The notes under the pieces are model-generated. The model ran no database searches. It was given only the letters and a program-made list of their open reading frames with translations, and had not been told where the DNA came from. A stretch of DNA of 39,171 nucleotides from an uncultured Myxococcales bacterium (lineage in GTDB: Bacteria > Myxococcota_A > UBA9042), in the NCBI GenBank assembly GCA_903896545.1, contig CAITYF010000162.1, positions 1 to 39,171 on the forward strand, read 5' to 3'. Both the position numbers and the translations under genes were made by a program. Shown one piece after another: positions 32,633-39,171 of this stretch; the first letter of the stretch is position 1; each line of letters begins with the position of its first letter.

Positions 32633-33772
32633 ATGAATCGCTTTTTGAACCCGGCCCTCGTGGCCATTGCCGCGTTCGCCACCATCGGCACGGCGGCTTG
32701 CGGCACCACCGCTGATTCGAGCGGCACAACGACCGACGACGTCGCGACCGGCACAGATGACGTGGCCCTGTCCGACTCGACGACCGCCACTGACGGCATG
32801 ACGACGGACATCGCGAAGGACATCGCGGCCAAGGATGTTCCGCCCGCGCCGTGCGGCGGCAAGTGCACCGCCACTGAAAAGTGCGATGCCAAGACCGACA
32901 AGTGCTACACGCCCTGCGAAGGCAAGTGCACCGCGAAGCAATACTGCGACGAGACCGCGGGCGCGCCCGGCACGTGCAAAGACACGGCCGCGCTGCCGGA
33001 GAAGTTCGGCATCGGCGGCGACGGTCAGGTTCAGAAAGTGATCAAGCTCGCGATCACCGACAAGACCAAGTCCTGCGACCTGGTTGATGCGAAGGGCGTG
33101 CTCGGCGCTGGCGACGGCACCGGCGACAACGCGCTGGCTGGCGCGGCGAGCCTCATCGGTTCGAGCCTCTCTGACGCGGTCACGAAGGGTTCGGTTGTCC
33201 TCCTGTTCGAACCGAAGACGTATGACAGCACCGGCCTCGACTTCACGTTCAACGTCCTCATCGGCGATATCGACGCGGCGGACGCGGCGACCGTTGCGAA
33301 TCCGAACGCGGCTGGCGGCAAGTTCACCGTGAAGAAAGAGTCCTATGACCCGGCGACCGGCAAGTCCCTCGTGACCTTCAACAAGGCCAACATCAAGGCG
33401 GGCAAGCTGACGGCGAAGTCGGACAAGTTCTTCCTCAACCTGAACATCTCGTCGATCGCCCTGGCGCTGACCATCTCCGCGGTGGACTTCTCCGGTGACA
33501 CGACGGACGGCACGAGCTGGAAGACGACGACCGGTGGCCGCCTCTGTGGTTACATCACGGAAGCCGACCTGAACACGGCCATCGACACCCTCCCGGCCGA
33601 CATGCTCGCGCAGTTTGGTGGTAAGGATGCGGTCAAGAAGCTGCTCCCGACGCTCATCAAGAGCGACGTGGACAGCGATGGCGACGGCATCAAGGACGCC
33701 AAGTCCCTGGCGCTCGACATCGACACGCTCGGTGGCATCATCACCGGCTTCACGCCGCCGAAGGCGCCGTAA
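32633..33772 (+). CDS. Lipoprotein with Cys-rich N-terminal part and Ca-binding-like motif
   Basis: The 379-residue protein has a signal peptide with lipidated Cys23 ('TIGTAACGTT'). An Asp/Thr-rich linker leads to a small Cys-rich segment of seven to nine cysteines ('CGGKC', 'KCDAKTDKCYTPCEGKC', 'QYCDE'). A globular part follows, rich in beta strands ('SVVLLFEPKTYDSTGLDFTFNVLIG'). Near the C-terminus 'DVDSDGDGIKDAKSLALDID' has the D-x-D-x-D-G-x-x-D spacing of thrombospondin-type-3 or dockerin-like calcium sites. GGAG (32622-32625) sits seven bases before the ATG at 32633. Codon use looks strongly biased toward C- and G-ending codons, suggesting high expression. It has its own promoter and terminator. 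The substrate or partner is unknown. Confidence 0.87.
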   Translation: MNRFLNPALVAIAAFATIGTAACGTTADSSGTTTDDVATGTDDVALSDSTTATDGMTTDIAKDIAAKDVPPAPCGGKCTATEKCDAKTDKCYTPCEGKCTAKQYCDETAGAPGTCKDTAALPEKFGIGGDGQVQKVIKLAITDKTKSCDLVDAKGVLGAGDGTGDNALAGAASLIGSSLSDAVTKGSVVLLFEPKTYDSTGLDFTFNVLIGDIDAADAATVANPNAAGGKFTVKKESYDPATGKSLVTFNKANIKAGKLTAKSDKFFLNLNISSIALALTISAVDFSGDTTDGTSWKTTTGGRLCGYITEADLNTAIDTLPADMLAQFGGKDAVKKLLPTLIKSDVDSDGDGIKDAKSLALDIDTLGGIITGFTPPKAP

Positions 33773-33804
33773 GGCTCTTGGCGATAGCGTAAGCTAGCGA
33801 TTCA

Positions 33805-33851
33805 CCGGCGGCGGCCACTCGGTAACACGGGTGGCCGCCGCTGGCATTTTT
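33805..33851 (+). terminator. Intrinsic terminator after the lipoprotein gene
   Basis: A GC-rich stem (33808-33818 pairing perfectly with 33831-33841, extended by three pairs including a G-T) with a 12-base loop is followed by a run of five T's (33847-33851). It lies about 30 bases after the stop of the 379-residue lipoprotein gene. Confidence 0.85.
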
Positions 33852-33908
33852 GCCGAGAGGGCAGGGCGGTTCGGCGCGAAAAAAGTGCGGACAGTTTGCG
33901 CTGCGCGC

Positions 33909-33937
33909 TTGACACGCCGGAGAAACAGGCTTACGAT
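33909..33937 (+). promoter_or_regulatory. Promoter of the tRNA-Val/tRNA-Asp unit
   Basis: Perfect TTGACA (33909-33914), a 17-base spacer, then TACGAT (33932-33937), five of six bases being shared with strong promoters at optimal spacing. The start would be about 90 bases before the first tRNA. Confidence 0.65.
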
Positions 33938-34036
33938 GCGCCCCCGCTGCGAAGGCAGCCAAACAGCCCGCGCGGCCGTTTGTAGTCACGGTTTCTGGGT
34001 AGGATGCTCGTTCGCCGGGCGCAAAGCCTGGAGTGA

Positions 34037-34108
34037 GGGCGGATAGCTCAGCGGTAGAGCGGCGGCTTTACACGCCGTTGGTCGCAGGTTCAATCCCTGC
34101 TTCGCCCA
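34037..34108 (+). tRNA. tRNA-Val(UAC)
   Basis: A full cloverleaf is seen. The acceptor stem gggcgga pairs with ttcgccc, with one G-T pair. The D arm is gctc/gagc, the anticodon loop tttacac reads TAC, and the T arm is gcagg-ttcaatc-cctgc. The CCA is not encoded in full. It is cotranscribed with tRNA-Asp 42 bases downstream. Confidence 0.95.
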
Positions 34109-34150
34109 CCGCCAAACGTGACGGTTCAGAAGTTCGAGTGTGTGCACAAT

Positions 34151-34227
34151 GGAGTGGTAGTTCAGGTGGTTAGAACGCTGGCCTGTCAAGCCAGAGGTCG
34201 CGGGTTCAAGTCCCGTCCGCTCCGCCA
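34151..34227 (+). tRNA. tRNA-Asp(GUC)
   Basis: A full cloverleaf is seen: acceptor stem ggagtgg with ccgctcc, anticodon stem ctggc/gccag around the loop ctgtcaa (anticodon GTC), and T arm gcggg-ttcaagt-cccgt. G73 and an encoded CCA (34225-34227) follow. Its 3' end is the likely attachment site of the integrative element on its right. Confidence 0.96.
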
Positions 34228-34270
34228 AATAAATCAGTAGGTTACGAGACAGCCCATAAGGGCTCCGCGG

Positions 34271-34296
34271 CCAAGGTACTACACCAAGGTACTACA
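34271..34296. repeat. 13-bp perfect tandem repeat next to tRNA-Asp
   Basis: The unit ccaaggtactaca occurs twice without a gap (34271-34283 and 34284-34296), 43 bases after the tRNA-Asp gene. Direct repeats at this position next to an integrase gene are typical of integrase arm-binding sites. Confidence 0.7.
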
Positions 34297-34330
34297 TTGG
34301 CTGGCAGCACCGTTCCGCGCCCCCAAAACG

Positions 34331-34369
34331 CACGAAGCCCCGGACTGGATGACAGCCGGGGCTTTCGTG
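34331..34369. terminator. Bidirectional terminator between tRNAs and integrase
   Basis: The left arm 34331-34343 (cacgaagccccgg) pairs with 34356-34369 with a single bulged T. Short T runs flank both sides (34374-34377 on plus, and tttt on the minus strand). It would end the integrase transcript, whose stop is 30 bases away, and the tRNA transcript. Confidence 0.7.
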
Positions 34370-34398
34370 CTTTTGGCCACCGTCGCGGTGGTGCCGGG

Positions 34399-35613
34399 CT
34401 ACTCGGCCGGTGTTTCTGCCGCGACCGGCGCGAGCTTGGGCCCGACCGACAGCTTGAGCACCGCTGCCATCTTCTCGCTGTCTCCGGCACCGTAGTAGCG
34501 GGCCGTCATCTGCTCGGTGGTGTGTCCCATAATGCTGCGAATTGTAAGGCGATCTACCGCCTGACGCAGCAAGTTGCTGTTCATGCTGCGGCGGAGGACT
34601 TGGGCGCCGAGGTTCAGGTCGGTCTTCATCTCCTTGGCGATGTTCAGGAACGATCGATCCAGCGAGTTCGCCGTCCGCGGCGTGCCCGCGTCTGACGGAA
34701 ACACCAGATTGGCCCGCTGCCGGACCTCGGACAGCTGCGTCCATGCTGCACGGTGGGCGGTCAGGATCTCAATCAGCAGCGGATGCAGCGGGACCGTCCG
34801 CTGGGACTTGGTCTTGGTCGTCTCGGTGACCTTGCCCAAGCTGATGCTGCGCCGCACGACGATGACGCCGCGTTCGAGATCGACGCAGTCCCACTTCAAC
34901 CCGTACAGCTCACCTGCGCGCATACCGGTCAGGCACAAGAGCGCCACCTCCGGGTAGCGGTCGCTGGCGACGGCCTTGGCCGCCTCCAACAGCCGCGCCA
35001 GATCGTCGGCGTCCAGAGTGCGCTGCTCCCGCTTGAACGCCTGCTGCGGCCGCACAGGCGGGCTGACGCGCACCGTCGGATCCGGCAAGCCCAACTCAGC
35101 TGCCATGTCCATCAGCATCGCCTTGAGCACGCGCCACCACTGCTGCATGGTGTCGTTGCTGTAGGCGTTGCCGGCCTTGTCGGCCTTCTGTTGGGCCCAG
35201 ATCGTCCACGCCTCCACACTCGCCCGGGTGACCGCCACACATTGCATCCAGCCGATCCGGGGCAGGATGTGATTGCCCAGCGCCACCGCGTAGGTGTACG
35301 CCGTGGACGGCTTCAGCTTCTGCCGGCGCAATGCCAACCAGCCCTCAGCGTAGACGGCGACTGTCGTAGATGTAGTCGGCGGGGGGCGCGTAAGGGTCGA
35401 GGGCGGCGGCGGCGGGTTCTTGATCTGCTCCTTCAGCGTTAGGACCAGCCGCACAGCGTCCGCCTCCGTTGCGTCCGGATCCAACAGCTGCTTGCGCACC
35501 ACTACCCGACCGTCGGGCGTGCGCACGCTCACCTTGGCCAGCAGGCGACCGTCCGGGCGACGGAACACGCCGGGGTTGCGGGTTGGCTTCAATTTGTCCT
35601 TGGGGTTCATCAT
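34399..35613 (-). CDS. Tyrosine recombinase / integrase
   Basis: A 404-residue site-specific recombinase of the phage integrase family. The N-terminal part has an arm-binding-like segment ('PGVFRRPDGRLLAKVSVRTPDG'). A SAM-like core-binding domain lies at about 90-190. The catalytic domain shows the first Arg in 'LTGMRAGELYGLKW', the conserved 'KSQRTVPLHPLL' strand, Arg in 'LRRSMNSNLLRQ', His in 'IMGHTTEQMTARYYG' and the tyrosine nucleophile in 'RYY'. The usual His of the HxxR box appears replaced by Gln ('AQVLRRS'). The start ATG at 35613 has AGGAG six bases upstream; the frame continues to 35730 without support. It overlaps the 3' part of the excisionase-like gene by 269 bases and points at tRNA-Asp. 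Confidence 0.9.
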   Translation of the reverse strand: MMNPKDKLKPTRNPGVFRRPDGRLLAKVSVRTPDGRVVVRKQLLDPDATEADAVRLVLTLKEQIKNPPPPPSTLTRPPPTTSTTVAVYAEGWLALRRQKLKPSTAYTYAVALGNHILPRIGWMQCVAVTRASVEAWTIWAQQKADKAGNAYSNDTMQQWWRVLKAMLMDMAAELGLPDPTVRVSPPVRPQQAFKREQRTLDADDLARLLEAAKAVASDRYPEVALLCLTGMRAGELYGLKWDCVDLERGVIVVRRSISLGKVTETTKTKSQRTVPLHPLLIEILTAHRAAWTQLSEVRQRANLVFPSDAGTPRTANSLDRSFLNIAKEMKTDLNLGAQVLRRSMNSNLLRQAVDRLTIRSIMGHTTEQMTARYYGAGDSEKMAAVLKLSVGPKLAPVAAETPAE

Positions 35614-36046
35614 CTTGGGCTCCTGTGAAATCCGCCGCGACCCCGCGACGGGCGTAGGCGTCGAGGGTTTCTGGGAGGAACAGGTACGTGCGACCGGGCT
35701 TGCCGTCGGGGCGAAGTTCGCCACGGGCAACAGCGGATCGGATGGTGCTGCCGTTGCCCAACCGGAGGTAAAGCGCGGCTTCTTCGGTCGTCAGCCAGAC
35801 GTGGCTGTTCTTTGGGACCGCGAATGGGGCGTGGTCGTCCCGCTGGTCCCTTGCCAACGGTGCCGACGTAGGCTCCGTACGCGGTGCTGGTTGCTCTGCC
35901 AGCCGCAGACGGTGGGGCTGTGACATGAGGGAGTCTCCAGGCGAATTGACCTTCGCGTAGGTCTTATCCCCGAAGAGCTGATGGGTTTTGCGAGCTCGAT
36001 CGCAGAAGTCGGATAGCGCCTGAGCGTGGCTTGCTGAAATGGGCAT
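35345..36046 (-). CDS. Excisionase-like HTH DNA-binding protein
   Basis: Residues 82-134 ('SHVWLTTEEAALYLRLGNGSTIRSAVARGELRP...YLFLPETLDAYARRG') form a MerR-like winged-helix of the HTH_17/excisionase family, which reads a directional site and steers the integrase toward excision. The N-terminal 80 residues are poorly structured. Starts with ribosome sites are seen at 36046 (GAGGA) and at 35926 (GGAG). The frame runs on for 90 codons past the HTH, overlapping the integrase gene by 269 bases in another frame; this tail is Arg/Ala/Pro-rich and may be non-functional, the overlap may be genuine, or a frameshift may fuse the two. I cannot tell which. Confidence 0.72.
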   Translation of the reverse strand: MPISASHAQALSDFCDRARKTHQLFGDKTYAKVNSPGDSLMSQPHRLRLAEQPAPRTEPTSAPLARDQRDDHAPFAVPKNSHVWLTTEEAALYLRLGNGSTIRSAVARGELRPDGKPGRTYLFLPETLDAYARRGVAADFTGAQDDEPQGQIEANPQPRRVPSPGRSPAGQGERAHARRSGSGAQAAVGSGRNGGGRCAAGPNAEGADQEPAAAALDPYAPPADYIYDSRRLR

Positions 36047-36144
36047 CGATTCCTCGGGTGGGCGGATGTCTGTGCGCGGGTGGCGGTTCGCGGTCTGGCG
36101 TGGGCGAGTGCCAGACCGCGAACGGCTCCGACCGTGCCGGCCGG

Positions 36145-37038
36145 TCAGGCTGCGGCGCGCGCGCCGTCGGGTCGGGCGAACTTGACCCAACCCGCGGTGT
36201 CTGACGGTTCGGCAGCCATCAACACAAGCAAGGGCAGCCGCCGCATCGCCAGCATGCTGAGGCCCTGACAGCCGTGGATCTGGTAGCCGCCTCGGACGAT
36301 CACTACGTGGCCGATCAGCTTCGCGTCAACCGCCGCCTGCAGCACGGTCAAAAACGCCTCCTGACACCACTGCGCCACGCAGTTCGGACGCAACACCGCT
36401 TTGACAGCAACCTTGTCCTTGCGGTCGCCAACGGCGAAGTGGAGCGTAGATTTGTCGCTCTCATTCAGCACGGCGGCGTGCCCCAGCGCGTCCAGAAGGG
36501 AGCCGGCGCATTCGGTCAACTCGGCTGGATCCAACTCGCTCAACCCCGGCATGCACTCCGCCAGGTCGGATGCGAACGCGAATGACTCGTTGATTCCAAA
36601 CCGGTTGCTGCCGGACTCGGTCCAGATCTTCGCAAGCGCGCCCGCTGGGAGAACTGCCAACGCCGCCGCCGACGCATTCCCAAAGTGCCTCACGAATTCC
36701 GAGTTCAACATCAAGAACGCGCCGTCGTCCTTGAACACCACACCTTCGGCAAGGCCAGCGCGGGTCATGATCTGGGAAAACGTTAGATATGCCGCGACTT
36801 TGTTCGCGTCAGCTTGGGTGGCCACACCGTTGGCAAAAGCCGCAACGGCATCGGGGCTCCACCCTCGACCCTCGAACACTTCTCCCCCGTCGGCCACGAC
36901 TTGCGTCAGCCACGCCAGCGCGCCGGCTCTGAAGCGGCGGCGCTCCTCCGGGGTCAGGGCGTCTCGCAGTTCTTGGGGCAGTTGCTCGATCAGGAACCTG
37001 CAAATCACGGAAATCAACATTGAACTTACACTAGTCAT
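36145..37038 (-). CDS. Hypothetical protein of the integrative element (297 aa)
   Basis: The start ATG at 37038 has AAGGA six bases upstream; an ATG at 37080 without a ribosome site is the alternative. The protein is soluble, mixed alpha/beta, and begins with a helical segment ('RFLIEQLPQELRDALTPEERRRFRAGALAWL'). Four Cys lie in the middle and C-terminal part ('ECMPGL', 'ECAGSLL', 'NCVAQWC', 'IHGCQGL'). I do not recognise a family. It is on the same strand as the excisionase-like gene, ending 98 bases before it. Likely an accessory gene of the mobile element. Confidence 0.65.
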   Translation of the reverse strand: MTSVSSMLISVICRFLIEQLPQELRDALTPEERRRFRAGALAWLTQVVADGGEVFEGRGWSPDAVAAFANGVATQADANKVAAYLTFSQIMTRAGLAEGVVFKDDGAFLMLNSEFVRHFGNASAAALAVLPAGALAKIWTESGSNRFGINESFAFASDLAECMPGLSELDPAELTECAGSLLDALGHAAVLNESDKSTLHFAVGDRKDKVAVKAVLRPNCVAQWCQEAFLTVLQAAVDAKLIGHVVIVRGGYQIHGCQGLSMLAMRRLPLLVLMAAEPSDTAGWVKFARPDGARAAA

Positions 37039-38022
37039 CTGTTTGTCCTTCGCCCTCGCCGCGTTGCGGTTGACGGGCATCACTGAAATCAGGTCAGACC
37101 CCCACAGCACCCGCCATGGGAGTCGCTTGTCCGCTGGACGTGACGTCGCGGCCCAAACCCTCGCTACCAGGCGAGGTCCTTGGGCGCGCACCGCACGGAA
37201 ACAGCCGAACGCGCGTGCAATCGTCGAAGCACCTGAAGTGGCAGATGTAGTGAATCTTCTTTCGGCCGAGCCCGCAGATCGGCAGCGTGATGGCGCGGAA
37301 GCGCGACAAAGACGCCAAGGCACGCCGTACCGTCAGGTACGCGCACTTGTGCCGATGCATCGGACTTGCCTGCCCACCTGGGCAAAAAAGGAGAATCACG
37401 TGTTCTTCGACGTCTCGCCGCGTGAACGGCAAAGTTGACAGGTGCGTGACCGCGCGAATAAGGCCGCGCGCGCACCATGCTGATCGAATAAACGGACTCA
37501 ATCCTTTGTGCGGAGCCAACTTGACGCCGCCGTCGGACCAGAACTACGCGCCATATGGCACGTGCTGGACAGGATACTCCTGACCGCAAGCCGGTCAAGG
37601 GATGATTGGCGCTGCGGTGGTGGCGCATCGAGGTCGGCGGCGACGCCTTCCCCAGCGCCGAGGACGTGCTCGCCCCGCTGCAGCCAAAGGTCCGGTAGCA
37701 CCGACCACAGCATCGTGGTCCCGGTTGCGCCGGTCAGCCCCGTAGCTTCTGGCTGGGCACCAGTCAACTCGTGTCGCCGTCACAGTAGCTGGGCGCCACA
37801 CCGTCGCTTCGTTGATGCCAACCGCGGCCTCTCGGACCCAGCTGGAAAGCCGACCCGATCGGCTACGTTGATCGACTTCCCCAGGCGAAACTGGATCCGT
37901 GCGGTGTGACACCCGCGCCGGACAAAAAGCAACGGGTACCAAACCACACGATGCTCGTCCGAACCCAGCCATAGCGCCACATGGGCGCATTTTGCCTGCG
38001 GGAACGTGGGCTTGTGGAGACG
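37039..38022. other. 984-base region without a supported gene
   Basis: This is the divergent gap between the unknown 297-residue protein and the ParB-like gene. Short frames occur on both strands (for example 37287-37583 plus and 37094-37519 minus) but have Arg/Ser/Cys-rich sequence and no good ribosome site. One AAGGAG at about 37389 precedes a GTG that opens only 12 codons. No clear hairpin, tRNA or repeat was found. It may hold the control region of both genes or degraded sequence. Confidence 0.5.
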
Positions 38023-38025
38023 ATG

Positions 38026-39171
38026 ATGAACGCTAAGAAAGTACTGGAGAAGGAACTGGACGCCCAGGCCACGGCCGACTTGATTGCAGCGGCGGAGGCG
38101 GAAGCCAAGAAAGTGAGCGCTCTCCAAGCCGAGAACTTGGAGTACCAGCGTCGTCGGGCGACGGAGCGAGCGATGCAGTTGCTCTCGGCTCCTGCACCGG
38201 CGAATGACGTGGCAGAGGAAGGGCAGGACGAGCAGCCCGGAGACGTGCCTTTGCGCGGTGGAAAGGCGCGCCATTTGGCCACGCAGCAGCTCTCGCGCTT
38301 TTGCACGCTGCCAGTCACGAGCATTGGCCGTGAAGTCCAGATCCGCTCGGTGAATGCCACGGTGGCGAAGCGGTACTCGAACGAGATGGCTGACGGCGCC
38401 CCCTTCACACCCATCTTGGTCTTCGAGATTCGCGATGCCGATGGCAAGGCGGCGTACCAAGCCGCTGATGGGTATCATCGCCTGAAAGCCCACGAGTTGC
38501 TCGGATGGAATCAGATTAACTGCGAGGTGCGTGTCGGCACTCTGTCTGACGCCTGGGTGGCGGCCGCCGGTTCCAACACCGAACATGGCCTGCACATGAG
38601 CAACTCCGACAAGCGGAACGCGGTGAGGAAGATTCTCGCGCTCCGCCCAGACTGGTCGGATAACCTCAAGGCCACGCACTGCGGGGTGTCGCCGACCTTC
38701 GTCAAGACCGTAAAGGACGAGTACAACCGCGAGCTCGGCCAGAGCACTGATGGCGTGGAGATCCGCGTCGACTCGAAGGGGCGGTCCTTCAAGCACACGC
38801 CGCGCACCAAACCGGCCAAAACCGCTGGCAGCGTGGCGGGTCAGGAGGCCCCGTCCGTGGGTGTGCAGTTGACGCGAGAGCCAGAACCGTCGTCCCAGGT
38901 CGGAGCTGCGGTTCAGTCCGCCGGCACCGCCACCTGGACGATGTATGACGTAGGTCTGGGCGACGGCGCAGCTGGTAAGAAAGGTGAGCCTGCGGGCGAT
39001 GCGCTTCCCCTCACCCACGTGGACACTGGAGCGGGGCAGGCAGCTGCAGCACCGACTGCTAGCGTTGGTGGAGGCGCCGCATTTGACGGGGCAGAGCGTG
39101 TCGATCGTCCTCAGGTCCGTCAGCGTGCCGCGGTGGCTGACGAGGTGCAGGTCCACTTCACCACCGCAGGC
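38026..39171 (+). CDS. ParB-like nuclease/DNA-binding domain protein (partial, 3' end outside window)
   Basis: An open frame runs from the ATG at 38026 to the window end (382 codons) with no stop. GGAG lies six bases before this ATG (an ATG at 38023 is the alternative). Residues 1-50 are helical and charged ('KVLEKELDAQATADLIAAAEAEAKKVSALQAE'). A ParB N-terminal-like domain follows, with 'PILVFEIRDADGK', 'DGYHRLKAHELLGW' and 'SNTEHGLHMSNSDKRNAV'. This last pattern is common in ParB-like proteins of phages and islands. A helix-turn-helix-like stretch ('ATHCGVSPTFVKTVKDEY') follows at about 225-245, then a Gly/Ala/Pro-rich tail. It may serve partitioning or gene control of the element. The strong minus-strand frame here is a shadow. 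Confidence 0.8.
   Translation, partial: MNAKKVLEKELDAQATADLIAAAEAEAKKVSALQAENLEYQRRRATERAMQLLSAPAPANDVAEEGQDEQPGDVPLRGGKARHLATQQLSRFCTLPVTSIGREVQIRSVNATVAKRYSNEMADGAPFTPILVFEIRDADGKAAYQAADGYHRLKAHELLGWNQINCEVRVGTLSDAWVAAAGSNTEHGLHMSNSDKRNAVRKILALRPDWSDNLKATHCGVSPTFVKTVKDEYNRELGQSTDGVEIRVDSKGRSFKHTPRTKPAKTAGSVAGQEAPSVGVQLTREPEPSSQVGAAVQSAGTATWTMYDVGLGDGAAGKKGEPAGDALPLTHVDTGAGQAAAAPTASVGGGAAFDGAERVDRPQVRQRAAVADEVQVHFTTAG

Larger units (their letters stand above)
34212..39171. mobile_element. Left part of an integrative element inserted at tRNA-Asp
   Basis: From the 3' end of tRNA-Asp to the window's right edge the gene content changes to integrase, excisionase-like HTH, an unknown protein and a ParB-like protein. 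The integrase is transcribed toward the tRNA, as is usual for tRNA-targeted islands, and a 13-bp tandem repeat next to the tRNA fits arm-type integrase sites. The other end, with the expected repeat of the tRNA 3' segment, must lie outside the window, so the element type (island, ICE or prophage) is not decided. Confidence 0.65.

Noticed and set aside
37287..37583. Small Arg/Cys-rich plus-strand gene in the island
   Set aside because: No ribosome site, odd composition, and competing frames on the other strand; not enough to support a gene.
37780..39156. 458-codon minus-strand open frame at the right edge
   Set aside because: The plus-strand frame shows a ParB-like domain and a ribosome site, so the minus-strand frame is its shadow.

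Overview
The window looks like a chromosomal segment of a GC-rich Gram-negative bacterium, most likely Myxococcota or a related former deltaproteobacterium. The best evidence is two very large cysteine-rich lipoproteins. One carries about forty CDDGN-C-T type repeats and a C-terminal 'CGDGV...GE-CDDGN...GDGCS-C' motif, the other has MopE-like 'ETCNGVDDDCNG' motifs, and both styles are typical of myxobacterial surface proteins. Further support is the number of exported lipoproteins and the general gene content. No rRNA or 16S is present, so the taxonomic call is inference.

Layout, left to right. Bases 1-528 are non-coding and rich in perfect hairpins. 529-5427 (-) is the giant repeat lipoprotein. 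5836-6192 (+) is a small unknown gene. 6215-11277 (-) is a run of cell-surface polysaccharide and housekeeping genes: a polyprenyl-phosphate sugar-1-phosphate transferase, a heparinase II/III-type lyase, a WbuB-like glycosyltransferase, the ClpXP adaptor SspB and a GNAT acetyltransferase. Four of these are tightly packed. 11425-14681 holds two exported proteins, a cytoplasmic protein built from four regular 'HFAG' repeats, and a class IV PLP aminotransferase. 14685-18194 (-) is dnaE, and 18326-20053 (-) is a large acyl-CoA dehydrogenase.

The most unusual part is 20312-24887 (-), a three-gene operon for a nitrogenase-like two-component reductase. It encodes a NifH/BchL-type Fe protein and two divergent component 1 subunits. 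The visible cysteines suggest one 4Fe-4S cluster held by three Cys from the large subunit and one Cys from the small one. That layout resembles dark-operative protochlorophyllide reductase and chlorophyllide reductase, not nitrogenase. No nif, bch, cfb or mar partner genes are in the window, so the substrate is unknown. Nearby are the acyl-CoA dehydrogenase downstream, an outer-membrane barrel-like protein upstream whose promoter spacer is a perfect 7-1-7 palindrome, and a divergently transcribed radical SAM protein with its SPASM-like domain placed before the radical SAM core.

27794-31000 (-) is the second cysteine-rich lipoprotein, 31173-32411 (+) is moeA and 32633-33772 (+) is a third lipoprotein ending at a strong terminator. 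tRNA-Val(UAC) and tRNA-Asp(GUC) follow behind a good promoter. From the 3' end of tRNA-Asp to the right edge lies the start of an integrative element: a terminator, a 13-bp tandem repeat, a tyrosine integrase, an overlapping excisionase-like HTH protein, an unknown 297-residue protein and a ParB-like protein cut off by the window end.
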